A stretch of 64,000 nt of DNA, taken from positions 61,036 to 125,035 of the forward strand of contig LJDB01000060.1 in NCBI GenBank assembly GCA_001983455.1, read 5' to 3'. The position numbers and the translations under genes are program-made. The number at the start of each line of letters is the position of its first letter. Within the stretch, counting starts at the first letter, position 1. Origin of the DNA: Candidatus Epulonipiscium fishelsonii (GTDB taxonomy: Bacteria; Bacillota; Clostridia; Lachnospirales; Cellulosilyticaceae). Shown here in pieces: positions 33,701-42,595 of this stretch. The notes under the pieces were generated by a model, which was not told the origin of the DNA, ran no database searches, and was given only the letters and a program-made list of their open reading frames with translations.

Positions 33701-35227
33701 ATGGATTATTTTATAGGTGTAGATCTAGGAACATCAGGAACAAAGACAGTCTTGTTTGATGAAATTGGAAAAAAGATATCAAGTCATACTATTGAATATG
33801 ACTTAATTCAGCCACAAAATGGATGGGCAGAACAAAATCCAGCTGATTGGTGGAATGCAACTGTTGGTACTATTAAAGAAGTTATTAAGAAATCAGATGT
33901 AAATCCTAGTGATATTAAAGGCTTAGGAATATCTGGTCAAATGCATGGTCTAGTGATGGTGGATAAACATGGCGAAGTATTAAGAAATTCAATAATTTGG
34001 TGTGATGGACGTACAGGTGAAGAATGCAAAGAAATCACTGAAACGATTGGCAAAGAAAGATTAATTGAAATTACTGCTAATCCTGCTCTAACCGGTTTTA
34101 CTGCTGGAAAAATATTGTGGGTGCGAAAACATGAGCCAGAGCTATATGAACAATGCCATCAAATTTTACTACCAAAAGACTATATTAGATATAAATTAAC
34201 AGGTTTATACGGAGCAGAAGTTTCAGATGCATCAGGAACAAACTTGTTAGATATTGCAAAACTGGAATGGTCTAAAGAAATTTTAGATAAGTTAAATATC
34301 AGCCAAGATTTAATGCCAAAATTAGCTAACTCGGTTGATATAGCAGGAAATATTTCCGAAGAAGCAAGCAAGTCAACAGGACTTACAGTGGATACGATTG
34401 TATGTTATGGAGCAGGAGATAACGCAAGTGCAGGAATTGGAACAGGTGTTGTTTCAACTGGCAAAGCTTTTACGACTATTGGAACATCTGGAGTAGTTTT
34501 TGCTCATTCAGATGAACCGCAAATTGATAAGCAAGGTAGAGTACACACATTTTGTTCAGCTGTACCAAATAAATATACTATAATGAGTTGTACTTTATCA
34601 GCAGGGTTATCTTTAAAATGGTTTAGAGATAATTTTTGCACTAGTGAAATTGAAGTTGCAAAATATTTAGGAAAAGATAGCTATGATATAGTAAATGAAG
34701 GTGTAGAAAAACTTCCAATTGGGGCAGATAAATTGATTTTTCTTCCTTATTTGATGGGAGAACGTTCGCCTATTTTAGACGAAAATGCAAGAGGAGTATT
34801 TTTTGGACTTTCAGCAATCCATACAAAATATCATATGATTAGGGCAATTATGGAAGGCGTTATGTATTCTCAAAAACAATGCCTAGACGTTATAAACGGA
34901 ATGGGAGTATTTCCAAAAGAAATGTATGCTTGTGGTGGTGGAGCTAAAAGTGAATTTTGGCGACAAATGATGGCCGATATATACAATACTGAAGTTTTAA
35001 CAGTTCAAAATGAGGAAGGTCCTGCTCTAGGAGTAGCGATTTTGGCTACCGTTGCTTGTGGAAAATATAAAAATGTGGAATCAGCATGTGAAGTTATGAT
35101 TAAAACAAAATCCGCTTTAGAATCAAACATAACTAATCATGAAGCTTATGATAAGTTCTATAAATTGTATATAAAACTATACCCTATGTTAAAAGATAGT
35201 TTTCAAGAGTTGAAAAAGATAAATTAA
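33701..35227 (+). CDS. xylB: Xylulokinase (FGGY family)
   Basis: 508 residues, normal length. FGGY kinase motifs are clear: GVDLGTSGTKTVLFDEIG at the N-terminus, NGWAEQNPADWW, the substrate loop LGISGQMHGLVMVD, WCDGRTGEE, CYGAGDNASAGIGTG, FLPYLMGERSPILDENARG and YACGGGAKSEFWRQMMADI. It phosphorylates D-xylulose to xylulose-5-phosphate for the pentose phosphate pathway. AAGGAAGG precedes ATG 33701. It is the last gene of the run starting at xylA, supporting a final product that enters as a ketopentose. Confidence 0.93.
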   Translation: MDYFIGVDLGTSGTKTVLFDEIGKKISSHTIEYDLIQPQNGWAEQNPADWWNATVGTIKEVIKKSDVNPSDIKGLGISGQMHGLVMVDKHGEVLRNSIIWCDGRTGEECKEITETIGKERLIEITANPALTGFTAGKILWVRKHEPELYEQCHQILLPKDYIRYKLTGLYGAEVSDASGTNLLDIAKLEWSKEILDKLNISQDLMPKLANSVDIAGNISEEASKSTGLTVDTIVCYGAGDNASAGIGTGVVSTGKAFTTIGTSGVVFAHSDEPQIDKQGRVHTFCSAVPNKYTIMSCTLSAGLSLKWFRDNFCTSEIEVAKYLGKDSYDIVNEGVEKLPIGADKLIFLPYLMGERSPILDENARGVFFGLSAIHTKYHMIRAIMEGVMYSQKQCLDVINGMGVFPKEMYACGGGAKSEFWRQMMADIYNTEVLTVQNEEGPALGVAILATVACGKYKNVESACEVMIKTKSALESNITNHEAYDKFYKLYIKLYPMLKDSFQELKKIN

Positions 35228-35503
35228 GTCCACTATAGAGTTTAATTTTGTTGTTGTAGAGTCAAATCTACCACTAGTTTGATCATATAGAGAAATTTTA
35301 ATTAAGTCGGCAGAAATGTCGACTATTTCTATTATCATAGTAACTGACCTAAAAATAAATGTATAGAAATTTAGTCTAAAATTATGTATAATGAAAAACA
35401 TGCTGATTATAAATACACACCTATAGATATATTTATAAATTAACCAAATATTTGTAGGTGAAATATCTTATACAGGTAATTTTTATCATAGAGGAGAAAT
35501 AAC

Positions 35504-36634
35504 ATGTTATTAATTAAAAATGCTAAAATTATTCAGTCTAATAACTCTTTAATAGGTAATGTATTATGTAAAGACGGCAAAATAATAGAAATTAGTACAA
35601 ATCCAATAAATACAGATTGTAACACTATAGACGCTAAGTATAATTATGTAACGCCTGGGTTTATAGATATTCACACTCATGGAGCAGTAGGAATAGATGT
35701 TAATAACGCTACAGAGGCAGACTATATTAAACTTTCCAAGTTTTTTTCCTCATGTGGGACTACATCTTATTTAGCAAGTGTTCTAACAGACACACCTGAT
35801 CAAACCATGAAATGCTTGAATGCAATTAAAAATTATATTAATTCCAAACCGACAATTAATAATTTAAGAGGTGTTCATTTAGAAGGACCGTTTCTGAACC
35901 CAAAATTTAAAGGTGCTATGCCAGAACATTTACTAAAAGAAGGAGATATGAATTTACTACAACAATATTTAGACACCAAATTGGTAAAATATCTTACTAT
36001 ATCTCCAGAGATAGAAGGTGTTAATGATATTATAAAGAAATATAGCAAAATAGTTTCTATATCATTAGGACACTGTGCCCCTTCTTATGAGGTTGCAATG
36101 GAAGCAATCCAAAATGGAGCGAAATGTATTACACATATATTTAATGCAATGGAGCCACTTGATCATCACAACCCAGGTATATTAGGTAGTGCAATGGAAT
36201 CAGATGCTTATTGCGAGATTATATGTGATGGTCGCCATCTAAATCCTGCTACAGTACGTATGTTAATAAAAGTTAAAGGGCTTGATAGGCTTGTAGCTAT
36301 TACAGATAGCATAATGGCAACAGGACTTAGCGACGGTGAATATAAACTAGGTGTTAATGACATTGTAGTAAAAAACGGTGATGCTGTATTAGCTTCAAAT
36401 GGGGTTCGTGCTGGAAGTACGTTGACCATGATTGATGCTTTACGAAACTTATTGGATTTTACTAAATATGATATTACGAAATTAATACCATTATTAACAT
36501 ATAATCCAGCATGTGTTTTAAATATAGAAGATACAAAAGGAACACTAGACATAGGTTATGATGCTGATTTAGTTATGCTATCAAAAAACTTTGATGTAGT
36601 TGATACTATTATAAATGGTGAAATTGTAAACTAA
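35504..36634 (+). CDS. nagA: N-acetylglucosamine-6-phosphate deacetylase
   Basis: 376 residues of the amidohydrolase superfamily. Metal and substrate motifs are PGFIDIHTHGAVGIDVNN, the HLEGPFLNP Glu, SLGHCAPSYE and THIFNAMEPLDHHNPG (His), and the catalytic Asp in LVAITDSIMATG. It removes acetate from GlcNAc-6-P to give glucosamine-6-P for amino-sugar catabolism or wall recycling. GAGGAG precedes ATG 35504. nagB is not adjacent. The 276-base gap upstream has a TATAAT box at 35387-35392 with only a weak -35 box, and a spaced CACCTA/TAGGTG inverted repeat of unknown role. Confidence 0.9.
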   Translation: MLLIKNAKIIQSNNSLIGNVLCKDGKIIEISTNPINTDCNTIDAKYNYVTPGFIDIHTHGAVGIDVNNATEADYIKLSKFFSSCGTTSYLASVLTDTPDQTMKCLNAIKNYINSKPTINNLRGVHLEGPFLNPKFKGAMPEHLLKEGDMNLLQQYLDTKLVKYLTISPEIEGVNDIIKKYSKIVSISLGHCAPSYEVAMEAIQNGAKCITHIFNAMEPLDHHNPGILGSAMESDAYCEIICDGRHLNPATVRMLIKVKGLDRLVAITDSIMATGLSDGEYKLGVNDIVVKNGDAVLASNGVRAGSTLTMIDALRNLLDFTKYDITKLIPLLTYNPACVLNIEDTKGTLDIGYDADLVMLSKNFDVVDTIINGEIVN

Positions 36635-36689
36635 TATATATTTTGCATCTATTTGATGTCACCAAAAGATATGTTAGTTTGTTCATGCT

Positions 36690-36719
36690 AAGGGAAAAGG
36701 CTAAAGGTCTTTTCCCTTT
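36690..36719 (+). terminator. Hairpin after nagA
   Basis: AAGGGAAAAG / CTTTTCCCTT with a 10-base loop, 55 bases after the stop. The tail is only moderately T-rich. Confidence 0.55.
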
Positions 36720-36843
36720 ATCCGTTATATATGTTCTATTAATATAGTAAAGATATTTTTATAATAGCATATATATGTCTTATTTAACCGCTAGACAAAA
36801 GTACTATTAGTATTTTTTCAAACTAATAATCACCTATATATCA

Positions 36844-36872
36844 TTGACAATTAAACAAAAATAAGTTATTAT
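36844..36872 (+). promoter_or_regulatory. Promoter of the double flavoprotein gene
   Basis: Perfect TTGACA, 17-base spacer, TATTAT; the AGGGGG ribosome site and ATG 36925 follow. Confidence 0.7.
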
Positions 36873-36924
36873 AAAATTATTACATATTATTTTTTTATAC
36901 ATATTGTTTATTAGGGGGAAAGTA

Positions 36925-39900
36925 ATGAAAATAATTAAACGTTTACTTATTGCACTTATGGTTTCATCTATGTTTGTAGGATGTAGTGGAGAAAGTTCAA
37001 CACAAGAGCCAGTTGAAGTGAAGGTGGCTGAAACAACAGCAGTTGAGCCTGAACCATCCGAAAAAGAGATAGAAGAACCAGTAGCAGAAGAGCCTATTGC
37101 AGAAGAGCCTATTGTAGAAACAGCTGAAGTAGCCACAGAAGCAACTCTTGAACCAATTAACATTGTTGTTAAAGGTTTTGGTGGAGATATGAATGTATTA
37201 ACTACATTTACAGCTGATGGTAAAATTGAAGCAGTTACTATTGGAGATAACAATGAAACAGCTAGAATTGGAACACCTGCTATTGAAAAGTTACCAGCAA
37301 AAATCGTAGAAAGCCAAAGTATTAATGTAGACGGAATAACTGGAGCAACATTCACAAGCAAAGCTATTTTAGAAGGTGTTAGTAAAGCTATTGCAGAAGC
37401 AAGCTTTGATATAAACAATTACAATCAAGAAATTGCTTCAACAGCAGAAGTTTATATGAGTCCGTTAACACAAGACCCAACACCTTCAACATGGGATATG
37501 AGCTATGATGTAGTTGTAGTTGGTAGTGGATTTGCAGGTCTTGCAGCGGCAGATGCAGCAGATCTATCAGGTGCAACCACTGTTGTTTTAGAACAAATGG
37601 CATCAACAGGTGGTCAATCTAAGATTAATGGGGGTCAATATGCAGCTTACACTAGTTCAATTGCACAAGGATTGCAAGAAAAGTTAAACCTTACACCAGA
37701 TACAGCTGAAGCACATGTTAACGATACTATTGTTGGTGGAGGAAATCTGCCTATAAAAGAACTTGTAGAAGTATTCGTAAAAGGTGCACCTGTTATGCTA
37801 GATTTATTTATAGAAAACGGTTTGAACCTGAAAGATACTCTAGCAATGCCTGGAGGTCACACTGGATATAGAACTTATGTTACTGAAAACATGACAGGAT
37901 CTGACATTGTAAATGTACAAATAGATATGGCAGAAAACGATGGTATCGAAATTTTAACAGAACATAAGGTTGTGCAACTATTTACAGATGATAGCGAAAA
38001 AGTAGTTGGAGTGCAAGTGGCAACTAATGATGGGCTTAAAACCATTGAAGCTAAAAATGGTGTAGTTTTAGCAACAGGTGGATTCTCATCTAATGTAGAT
38101 ATGAGAACGCAATACAATGAAGCATTGACAAAAGATATGCCCACAACAAACAATCCAAGTTCTACTGGGGATGGACTTAAGATGGCTGTGGGACTTGGTG
38201 CAGGAACTGTAGACATGGAATGGATTCAACTTTATCCATTTGCAGAACCAGGAAGTGGTATTCTTGATACTGCTGCACTTATTTCATTTACTGGACCAAG
38301 TTATGGTGTAGTCTATGTAGACATTAATGGTAACCGTTATGTAAATGAAGGAGCAACACGTGATGAATGTTCACAAGCAGCACTAGATACGGGTGCAACA
38401 ACTACTTTTGGGATTTTTAATAGAGATGTTACGTCTTGGCTGACTGATGAAGAAATTAATCAGATGATAGATGCAGGCCGTGTATTTGTAGCTGAAACTT
38501 GGGAAGAACTAGTTAAACAAATTAATGCACAAGAATATGATGGTGCAACTATTAATATGGATGCAGCAACTTTAGAAAAAACTATTATTGAACACAATGG
38601 ATTTATTGATGCTGGTGAAGATACTCAATTTGGCAAAGACATAAAAGCTACACATGGCAAAATTGAAGCTGGTCCTTACTATGCTGTGCCACAATGGCCT
38701 GCTGTTCACCATACAATGGGTGGGGTTACTATCAATTCAAATGCACAAGTTTTAAATGCTGAGGGTAATATTATCGAAGGATTATATGCAGCTGGAGAAG
38801 TTACTGGTGGTATCCATGGTACTAACCGTCTAGGTTCTAATGCAGTTTCAGATGCAGTTTCATTTGGATATGTTGCGGGAACTCACGCTATAACAGGAAC
38901 AAACCCTTTTGTAGAAGATGACATAGTAGATGCTGTAGCTAACACATTTTCTGGAATAGCACAAGGATATAAGGGGCCTGTAACTGTAGATGTAACTATA
39001 GATGGAACAACTATTACTAGTGTTGTTGTAGCTGATCACATGGAAACACTAGGAATTTCTGATAAGGCTATTGCTGATCTTCCAAAATCTATTGTAGCTG
39101 GGCAAACTATTAGTTTAGATACTATATCAGGAGCTAGTTTTACTTCTAAAGCTATTTTAGAAGCTACAGGTATTGCTCTTACAGAAGCTGGACTTGATCT
39201 AGCAAATTATCAAACAGCATTCAATATGGAATCTACATCAGAGCTTGCTGATGCTACATATGATGTTGTTATTGTTGGAGGTGGTGGTGCAGGCCTTACC
39301 GGTGCTATAGAAGCTGCATCACAAGGAGCAAGTGTTGTTGTAATTGAGAAAATGCCATTTTTAGGAGGCAATACTCTAATTTCTCATGGTGAAATGGCTA
39401 TGGCTGATACTTGGTTGCAAGAAGAACTAGGAATTCAGGATAGCCCAGAATTATTTGCTACTGATATGTTTGTGGCTGGAAATGAACTTGCAAAATATGA
39501 AGTTACTTTAGCTTTGGCAGAAGCTAGTGGAGAAACAGCATTTTGGCTTAGAGACTTTGTAGGAGTTGAATTCAATCCAACTTATTTGGGGCAAGAAGGT
39601 GGCCATAGTGTAAAAAGACAACTTTTGCCAGAAGGAAATGGTGTAGGATTAGTGGAGTCACTAAAAGAAAAAGCTACAGACTTAGGTGTTACATTTATGT
39701 TGGAGACAACAGGGGAAACATTAATTCAAGATGAAACAGGAAAAGTTGTAGCTGTAGAAGTATCATCAGGTGACCAAAGTGCTACAATAACCGCAAATAA
39801 TGGAGTTATCCTTGCAACAGGAGGATTTGGGGAAAATATTGAAATGCATGTACAATATAATACACTTTGGCCAGACTTAGGACCATCTATGTTGTCAAGT

Positions 39901-40623
39901 AATGCAAAAGGTATTACTGGTGATGGCATTTTGATGGCTTCAGAAATTGGAGCAAATCTTCAAAACATGGAGCAAATTCAACTTTATCCATTCACAGATC
40001 CAACGACTGGAGTATTTTTTCCAATTGAAGCTCCAAACTGGAATGCTGAAGGCCATGTGTATGTAAATCAAAGTGGAGAACGCTTTGTCAATGAATTTTT
40101 AACACGTTATCATAGAGCACAAGCAATTTTAGATCAAGATGGATTTGTTTATTGCATCTATAATCAAGAAGTTGCTGACCGATTAGATCTAGAAGAAGAC
40201 TTTGCTGAAAACTATGAAGTTGCTAAAAATAAAGATATATTTTATAAAGCTGAAACACTAGGCGAAATTGCTGAACATTTTAACATCGACTCAGTAGCAC
40301 TTACACAAACTCTAGAAGACTATAATGCAGGTGCTGAAAGTGGTAAAGATGAGTTTGGTAGAGAAATAGGGCTTGTGCCAATGTATGATGGACCTTGGTT
40401 TATACTAAAAGGAACTTCAGCAATTCATCACACAATGGGTGGAGTTGAAATTGATGAAGTTGCAAGAGTAATTAATACTGAAGGTGAAATTATTGAAGGA
40501 CTATATGCAGCTGGAGAAGTAGTAGGATCTGTGCATGGAGCAGAACGTGTTGGTTCTTGTGCAGTAGCAGATGCTTTGGTATTTGGACGTATAGCTGGGG
40601 ATAGTGCTACAAATCTAGAATAA
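36925..40623 (+). CDS. Exported lipoprotein flavoreductase with duplicated FMN-bind + FAD-binding-2 modules
   Basis: 1232 residues from ATG 36925; the longer frame's TTG precedes the AGGGGG site. Residues 1-20 form a lipoprotein signal ending MFVGC. An acidic Pro/Glu linker follows (about 30-70). Module 1: FMN-bind domain (about 78-160) with DGITGATFTS, the motif for covalent FMN attachment by ApbE, then a fumarate-reductase-type FAD domain (about 193-655; VVVGSGFAGLAAADAA, HHTMGGV, NRLGSNAVSDA). Module 2 repeats this: FMN-bind (about 682-755; DTISGASFTS) and FAD domain (about 778-1232; VIVGGGGAGLTGAIEAA, HHTMGGV, ERVGSCAVADA). The QxHPT His of fumarate reductases is Tyr in both (IQLYPF). It is probably an extracytosolic terminal reductase; substrate unknown. 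Confidence 0.86.
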   Translation: MKIIKRLLIALMVSSMFVGCSGESSTQEPVEVKVAETTAVEPEPSEKEIEEPVAEEPIAEEPIVETAEVATEATLEPINIVVKGFGGDMNVLTTFTADGKIEAVTIGDNNETARIGTPAIEKLPAKIVESQSINVDGITGATFTSKAILEGVSKAIAEASFDINNYNQEIASTAEVYMSPLTQDPTPSTWDMSYDVVVVGSGFAGLAAADAADLSGATTVVLEQMASTGGQSKINGGQYAAYTSSIAQGLQEKLNLTPDTAEAHVNDTIVGGGNLPIKELVEVFVKGAPVMLDLFIENGLNLKDTLAMPGGHTGYRTYVTENMTGSDIVNVQIDMAENDGIEILTEHKVVQLFTDDSEKVVGVQVATNDGLKTIEAKNGVVLATGGFSSNVDMRTQYNEALTKDMPTTNNPSSTGDGLKMAVGLGAGTVDMEWIQLYPFAEPGSGILDTAALISFTGPSYGVVYVDINGNRYVNEGATRDECSQAALDTGATTTFGIFNRDVTSWLTDEEINQMIDAGRVFVAETWEELVKQINAQEYDGATINMDAATLEKTIIEHNGFIDAGEDTQFGKDIKATHGKIEAGPYYAVPQWPAVHHTMGGVTINSNAQVLNAEGNIIEGLYAAGEVTGGIHGTNRLGSNAVSDAVSFGYVAGTHAITGTNPFVEDDIVDAVANTFSGIAQGYKGPVTVDVTIDGTTITSVVVADHMETLGISDKAIADLPKSIVAGQTISLDTISGASFTSKAILEATGIALTEAGLDLANYQTAFNMESTSELADATYDVVIVGGGGAGLTGAIEAASQGASVVVIEKMPFLGGNTLISHGEMAMADTWLQEELGIQDSPELFATDMFVAGNELAKYEVTLALAEASGETAFWLRDFVGVEFNPTYLGQEGGHSVKRQLLPEGNGVGLVESLKEKATDLGVTFMLETTGETLIQDETGKVVAVEVSSGDQSATITANNGVILATGGFGENIEMHVQYNTLWPDLGPSMLSSNAKGITGDGILMASEIGANLQNMEQIQLYPFTDPTTGVFFPIEAPNWNAEGHVYVNQSGERFVNEFLTRYHRAQAILDQDGFVYCIYNQEVADRLDLEEDFAENYEVAKNKDIFYKAETLGEIAEHFNIDSVALTQTLEDYNAGAESGKDEFGREIGLVPMYDGPWFILKGTSAIHHTMGGVEIDEVARVINTEGEIIEGLYAAGEVVGSVHGAERVGSCAVADALVFGRIAGDSATNLE

Positions 40624-40683
40624 ATTCATTTCTTAAAATAAGAGAAAAAGTTCAAAACACTTTTATCTTATCACGAAAAACAA

Positions 40684-40724
40684 AAAACCTCTGATTTTGG
40701 ATTATATCCTATTTCAGAGGTTTT
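40684..40724. terminator. Bidirectional terminator between flavoprotein and etfA
   Basis: AAAACCTCTGA / TCAGAGGTTTT, with a 19-base loop, between convergent stops and flanked by A/T runs. Confidence 0.8.
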
Positions 40725-40741
40725 AAAATATTTTTTTATAT

Positions 40742-41740
40742 TTATTTGCAAGCTTCTAATTCTTTTGCTAAAAGTGGTAACACTTTTTTTACATCTCCAA
40801 CGATACCTACGTTTGCATATTTAAAGATTTCTGCTCCTGGGTCTTTATTAATTGCAATAATATATTCAGAACCTTCCATCCCCGCTATATGTTGGATAGC
40901 TCCTGATATTCCACATGCAATATATAATTTAGGTCTTACAGTTGTTCCAGTTTGACCAACTTGTTGAGGTTTACTTACCCATCCTTCGTCAACTGCACCA
41001 CGAGAACCTGCTACTACTCCGCCTAAAATGTTTGCAACATCTTCAAGAAGTTTAAATCCTTCTGTTGAACCTACTCCACGTCCGCCTGAAACAATAATTT
41101 CTGCAGCGCTAATATCAACTTTATCACGAACAGATTTAATTACTTCTAAGACTTCTACATTTAGGTCAGCTTCTGTTACACCTGTATCCATGTTAGTTAT
41201 AACGCCTGTTCTTGCTGGGTCTTTATCAAGAGCTTGCATTACACCACCACGAACAGTTGCAATTTGTGGTCTATTATTTTCACAAATGATTGTTGCCATA
41301 ATATTTCCACCAAACGCTGGGCGTGTCATAAGCAGAATTTTCTTTTCAGGATCAATCTCAAGTTGCGTACAGTCAGCAGTTAAGCCTGTATGAACACGTG
41401 CCGAAATTCTTGGTGCAAGGTCACGTCCTAAAGAAGATGCAGATACTAAAATAATATCAGGATGTCTTTCATTAATTACATATACCATGGCTTTTGTATA
41501 AGGTTCAGTTGTATAGTTTTCAAATACAGGTGCATCAATTACAATAACTTCATCTGCTCCATATTCAATAACTTCATTTGCAACTTTACTTACACCATTT
41601 CCAATAATAACCCCTACTACTTTATAATCTAGTTCTTTAGCAAGTTTTTTTGCTTCACCAATTAATTCGATAGAGCCTTTTTCGATTTGACAATCTCTTT
41701 GCTCAATATAAACATAAATATCTTTACTTATATCACTCAT
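40742..41740 (-). CDS. etfA: Electron transfer flavoprotein alpha subunit
   Basis: 332 residues with AGGAAGG upstream. The N-terminal part (IYVYIEQRDCQIEKGSIELIGEAKKLA) and the C-terminal FAD domain (IIVSGGRGVGSTEGFKLLEDVANILGG, GWVSKPQQVGQTGTTVRPKLYIACGISGAIQH) are typical EtfA. It carries the FAD that shuttles electrons to the acyl-CoA dehydrogenase. In clostridia the Bcd-EtfAB complex couples crotonyl-CoA reduction to ferredoxin reduction (electron bifurcation). Third gene of a bcd-etfB-etfA run. Confidence 0.94.
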   Translation of the reverse strand: MSDISKDIYVYIEQRDCQIEKGSIELIGEAKKLAKELDYKVVGVIIGNGVSKVANEVIEYGADEVIVIDAPVFENYTTEPYTKAMVYVINERHPDIILVSASSLGRDLAPRISARVHTGLTADCTQLEIDPEKKILLMTRPAFGGNIMATIICENNRPQIATVRGGVMQALDKDPARTGVITNMDTGVTEADLNVEVLEVIKSVRDKVDISAAEIIVSGGRGVGSTEGFKLLEDVANILGGVVAGSRGAVDEGWVSKPQQVGQTGTTVRPKLYIACGISGAIQHIAGMEGSEYIIAINKDPGAEIFKYANVGIVGDVKKVLPLLAKELEACK

Positions 41741-41766
41741 TTTATTATCCTTCCTATCTATATTTC

Positions 41767-42546
41767 TTAAATAATATGATTTTTGTGTAAATATTCTGTT
41801 ATAATTGTTGCTGCTTCTGCAGGCTCAACTTCCATTTTTTCGCCTTTAGGAATAACACCTTTACTACCAGATTTTTTAACTTTAGTTGGAGAACCTTTTA
41901 ATCCGATTTCGTCACGTTCTAAGCCTAGAGCATCAAAACCAATTACTTTGATTTCTTTTTCATAAGCATCAACGATTTTTCCAACATTCATATATCTTGG
42001 TTCAATGCATTCACTAAGTGCAGTAAGGGCACATGGAGTTTTCATTTTTATGATGTGGTGTCTATCTTCAAATTGTCTTTTTGCAATTATAGCACCATCT
42101 TCCATTTTAACTTCTTCACAATATGATACTTGTGGAATGCCTAGGTGTTCGCAAATTTGAGGTCCTACTTGTGCAGTATCTCCATCAATTGCTTGTCGGC
42201 CACAAATAATTAGATCATATTGAAGTGTTTTAAGGAAAGCTGCAATAGTTTTAGAAGTAGCCCAAGTGTCTGCTCCTGCAAAGGCTCTATCAGTCATAAG
42301 ATAAGCTTCGTCAGCTCCCATTCCTAATGCTTCTCTTAATACTTTTTCTGCTTGTGGTGGTCCCATTGTTACAACAGTTACAGTTGCACCATTGTTATCT
42401 TTAAGTTGTAAAGCAAGCTCTAATGCTGCTTTATCATCTGGGTTCATAATTGTTGGGACACCTTCTCTTATAAGTGTTCCTGTTACAGGGTCTAATTTAA
42501 CTTCTGTTGTATCTGGAACTTGTTTTACACATACAATTATATTCAC
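41767..42546 (-). CDS. etfB: Electron transfer flavoprotein beta subunit
   Basis: 259 residues, starting at GTG 42546 with AGGAG eight bases upstream. MNIIVCVKQVPDTTEVKLD, NPDDKAALELALQL, the VVTMGPPQAEKVLREALGMGADEA block and CGRQAIDGDTAQVGPQ are diagnostic EtfB sequences; the latter regions bind the bifurcating FAD and NADH. Partner of EtfA, directly upstream of it in the same transcript. Confidence 0.94.
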   Translation of the reverse strand: MNIIVCVKQVPDTTEVKLDPVTGTLIREGVPTIMNPDDKAALELALQLKDNNGATVTVVTMGPPQAEKVLREALGMGADEAYLMTDRAFAGADTWATSKTIAAFLKTLQYDLIICGRQAIDGDTAQVGPQICEHLGIPQVSYCEEVKMEDGAIIAKRQFEDRHHIIKMKTPCALTALSECIEPRYMNVGKIVDAYEKEIKVIGFDALGLERDEIGLKGSPTKVKKSGSKGVIPKGEKMEVEPAEAATIITEYLHKNHII

Positions 42547-42595
42547 GTTAATATGCTCCTTTACAAAATTTACTTATTTTAATCTTTAATCTTAA

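Noticed and set aside
36925..40623. Two separate flavoprotein genes joined by a sequencing error
   Set aside because: The frame is continuous, the second FMN-bind domain follows directly without a signal peptide or ribosome site, and codon use is even across the junction.
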